Shown here in pieces: positions 49,679 through 51,391 of a stretch of 51,391 bases of DNA. This DNA is from Treponema sp. UBA1747 (GTDB taxonomy: Bacteria; Spirochaetota; Spirochaetia; Treponematales; Treponemataceae), in contig DCHR01000010.1 in the NCBI GenBank assembly GCA_002315375.1, positions 1 through 51,391 of the forward strand, in the 5' to 3' direction. Each line of letters begins with the position of its first letter. The first letter of the stretch is position 1. The notes under the pieces are model-generated. The model worked only from the letters and a program-made list of their open reading frames with translations, searched no databases and was not told where the DNA came from. Made by a program: the position numbers and the translations under genes.

Positions 49679-50090
49679 ATATTTTGTAGATACGGATGTG
49701 ATTATAGATTTGCTTTCTGCTCGTCAGCCCCATTTTCATTTTGCAGCAGTTCTTTTTACATTGGCAGAAATGGGGAAATATGAGCTTTACACATCGCCAA
49801 CAGTTATGGTGAATACTTTTTACATTCTACGGAAACAACTTGGTAATGACGGCGCAAAAACAGCCCTCCGAAAACTCCGCCTTATTATTCATGTTATCGA
49901 TTCTTCAGAAAAAGTTATGGATCAGGCCTTGAATTCCGAATTTGCTGATTTTGAAGATGCCGTCCAGTATTATACGGCGGTGAATGCAGACATTCCGGTT
50001 ATTCTTACAAGAAACTTAAAAGATTATAAAACCTCAAAACTTCTTGTTCAGACACCGGAAATGTTTCTTATAGGAAATGGACTGATTTAA
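49671..50090 (+). CDS. PIN-domain toxin (module 3)
   Basis: A 139-residue PIN protein: FVDTDVIIDLLSARQP with the first Asp, SPTVMVNTFYIL, DFEDAVQYYTA with the paired acidic residues, and LTRNLKDYKTS with the last Asp. This subgroup is usually paired with small RHH antitoxins, as here. The ATG at 49671 has GGAG 9 nt upstream and overlaps the antitoxin stop by 8 nt. Confidence 0.87.
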   Translation: MNKYFVDTDVIIDLLSARQPHFHFAAVLFTLAEMGKYELYTSPTVMVNTFYILRKQLGNDGAKTALRKLRLIIHVIDSSEKVMDQALNSEFADFEDAVQYYTAVNADIPVILTRNLKDYKTSKLLVQTPEMFLIGNGLI

Positions 50091-50110
50091 TTTTTTAAAG
50101 ATTTCTTAAA

Positions 50111-50215
50111 CCGCGTTAGCGATGGGAGCACCTTTAGTCGACCGCAGCGCAGCGAGGACGATGAGCGTAGCGAAGTGCGGACGTAGCGACCGGCTGCGAA
50201 GCAGACGGGAACGCC
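50111..50215. repeat. GC-rich, repeat-like intergenic island
   Basis: About 66% GC by direct count (69 of 105 bp), against AT-rich surroundings, with recurring AGCG/GCGAAG/GTAGCGA units. It has no start-to-stop frame with protein-like content and abuts the stop codon of the zinc-ribbon gene. It resembles dispersed GC-rich intergenic repeats of other bacterial genomes; copy number elsewhere cannot be checked here. Confidence 0.6.
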
Positions 50216-50216
50216 T

Positions 50217-50438
50217 TTATTCTTCATTTCCCGAAGCAATCCAGGTATCGTCGTCGCTGTGATAGTAAATCAACTGTGGAAAGTTTTTATTGCAGACTTT
50301 ACATCTGGTTTCTGCTTCTGCAGTTTGACTGTAACAAAACGGACAGTAGTAAACGCCATCAACTCCGCTCTGAACTGCCAGAGTTTTATTGCCTGTTAAT
50401 CTGAAATTGTATCCTTCTTTTATATCAACGTTTTCCAT
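50217..50438 (-). CDS. Small zinc-ribbon protein
   Basis: A 73-residue soluble protein of unknown family. Two CxxC pairs, YYCPFCYS and TRCKVCNK, 15 residues apart, form a probable zinc ribbon. The rest is a short beta-rich N-terminus and an acidic tail (YHSDDDTWIASGNEE). AGGAGTAACT precedes the ATG. It is a single gene between the GC-rich island and a terminator; no function can be assigned. Confidence 0.7.
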   Translation of the reverse strand: MENVDIKEGYNFRLTGNKTLAVQSGVDGVYYCPFCYSQTAEAETRCKVCNKNFPQLIYYHSDDDTWIASGNEE

Positions 50439-50526
50439 AGTTACTCCTGAAATTAAATGCTAATACATTTGCATAAAAACAAAAACCTGTATCTATACTA
50501 ATTTAGGACATTTTTGCATAGCATAG

Positions 50527-50571
50527 TAAAAAATAAAGCCGCCCATTGCTCTTCAAAACGTGGACGGCTTT
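50527..50571 (-). terminator. Terminator after the DUF2441-like gene
   Basis: Minus strand stem AAAGCCGTCCA / TGGGCGGCTTT (one mismatch) followed by ATTTTTT. The remainder of the gap 50439-50671 shows only AT-rich sequence. Confidence 0.75.
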
Positions 50572-50671
50572 GATACGTTACGTGGAGACGACCAAATGTT
50601 TGGGCATTTCCTTTTCTTTACATTACCACAATAAATATTTGCGGTCAATTTTTCCAACCATAAATAAACGA

Positions 50672-51244
50672 TTAATTTTGAAAATCTTCAATAATTCTTT
50701 CAACCTTAATTTTCCCGCCAAGCAAAGTTTCCATCATTTCGCCTTCACCCTTAAGTTCTCCGCTCCAGTATCGTTTTGCCTGATTCATTTTCTTTTCAAA
50801 ACTTTCACCATTAACTTCCGGCAGCAAAGAAGCATCTCCTGTAAAGGTTGGCCCGTCTGAACTCAGTTCAACAATCTGAAGAACTTTTCTGCCGAAACCT
50901 TCAAAGTTTTCTTTCCACTTACAGGCTTCTTCTAAAGTTTTGCACACATATAAACACTTTAATCTGGATGGCTTTTCCGGAAAATCAGTTACTCGAACCA
51001 ATTCTGCAATAGTTTCTCTTACTGCCCGGGACTGATTAAAAACATAATTTTTAATTATATCTTTCCCTGCATCAGAAAAATCAGCTTCACTAAGAACCTG
51101 GAAAGCATCTGCACCATCCGGGCGCCTTGCTTCTCTTTTCATCCAGAAATCGTAGAGTCTGTTATTATTTTCACCAGAAAAATCAATTATCTGGCCTTCC
51201 GTCATGGGAATACGAGTTACAAGATGGTAGTATTTCAAAATCAA
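50672..51244 (-). CDS. DUF2441-like protein
   Basis: A 190-residue soluble protein resembling the DUF2441 family, whose N-terminus typically reads like KYYHLVTRIPMTEGQIIDF. A conserved-looking middle (FNQSRAVRETIAELVRV) and a C-terminal helix with charged residues follow. Function unknown. No in-frame ATG lies near the start: an in-frame TGA occurs just upstream, so translation must begin at TTG 51244 or TTG 51238, which is unusual. It lies 1 nt after the stop of a membrane protein gene and is probably coupled to it. Confidence 0.65.
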   Translation of the reverse strand: MILKYYHLVTRIPMTEGQIIDFSGENNNRLYDFWMKREARRPDGADAFQVLSEADFSDAGKDIIKNYVFNQSRAVRETIAELVRVTDFPEKPSRLKCLYVCKTLEEACKWKENFEGFGRKVLQIVELSSDGPTFTGDASLLPEVNGESFEKKMNQAKRYWSGELKGEGEMMETLLGGKIKVERIIEDFQN

Positions 51245-51245
51245 C

Positions 51246-51391
51246 TCATTTCAAATAAGCTTTATATCCAATAACCACAGTCCATATATATGCACAGGTT
51301 TTTGGGATCATGAGCATACCAATCATTGGATACTGATTTGCAAATAATACAACAGGAATATAGAATCCAAAGCTTAAAACAATTGTAAGCC
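51246..51391 (-). CDS. C-terminal end of a membrane protein (partial)
   Basis: The last 47 or so codons of a gene entering from the right edge, ending in TGA at 51248-51246. The visible peptide is hydrophobic (VLSFGFYIPVVLFANQYPM, MLMIPKTCAYIWTVVIGYKAYLK), like the final one or two spans of an integral membrane protein. Family unknown. The stop lies next to the TTG start of the DUF2441-like gene. Confidence 0.6.
   Translation of the reverse strand, partial: LTIVLSFGFYIPVVLFANQYPMIGMLMIPKTCAYIWTVVIGYKAYLK

Noticed and set aside
50111..50215. tRNA or other structured RNA gene in the GC-rich island
   Set aside because: I could not fold a cloverleaf or find T-loop/anticodon features; the recurring AGCG units suit a repeat better.

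Overview
The window reads as chromosomal DNA of an anaerobic, host-associated spirochaete of the Treponema type (rumen or gut rather than T. pallidum). This is an inference from gene content: an XPB-type helicase paired with a helicase-associated partner, LacI-type sensor domains fused to GGDEF, an HD-GYP receptor, BMP/Nup-type nucleoside ABC genes, many Sec and lipoprotein signals, carbohydrate-active enzymes, and AT-rich genes. I saw no rRNA, tRNA, CRISPR array, prophage or insertion sequence.

Layout. 1-1446: flavin/FeS oxidoreductase pair (NfnAB-like; the large subunit runs off the left edge). 1.6-8.4 kb: HD-GYP protein, MATE transporter, GH27 glycosidase and a cytoplasmic LacI-sensor diguanylate cyclase. 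8.4-19 kb (+ strand): HAD phosphatase, TrkA, XPB helicase plus partner, then a LacI regulator, a PHP protein and a secreted M16-like protein without its zinc motif. 19-23.7 kb (- strand): a compact run lspA - small membrane protein - mtnN - luxS - second LacI-sensor diguanylate cyclase - 5-formyl-THF cyclo-ligase. 23.7-28.5 kb: 2H phosphoesterase next to unusual short repeats, cyclase/FAD oxidoreductase pair, argA, queH. 28.6-34 kb: esterase lipoprotein, then a nucleoside-type ABC importer with an archaeal-type UMP kinase. 34-41 kb: secreted or envelope proteins (beta-rich protein, GH18, MATE, CE2-like esterase, lipoprotein, and a hydrolase broken by two compensating frameshifts). 41-45.4 kb: sigma factor with a C-terminal extension and a copper operon csoR-copA(-copZ). 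45.4-47.4 kb: XRE membrane regulator and two PAP2 phosphatases behind a structured leader. 47.5-50.1 kb: three adjacent PIN-toxin/antitoxin modules, followed by a GC-rich repeat-like island, a zinc-ribbon protein, a DUF2441-like protein and the end of a membrane protein.

The strongest cross-cutting signal is regulatory. Many genes that begin transcription units have no Shine-Dalgarno sequence, but carry a TATAAT-like box ending 6 (5-8) nt before the ATG, which predicts leaderless mRNAs. The internal genes of operons, by contrast, mostly have a good Shine-Dalgarno sequence. Other notable points are an internal ribosome-binding site and ATG that would release a 69-aa CopZ from the end of copA, a CsoR operator sitting in the spacer of its own promoter, and a luxS operon that contains a periplasmic-binding-fold diguanylate cyclase.
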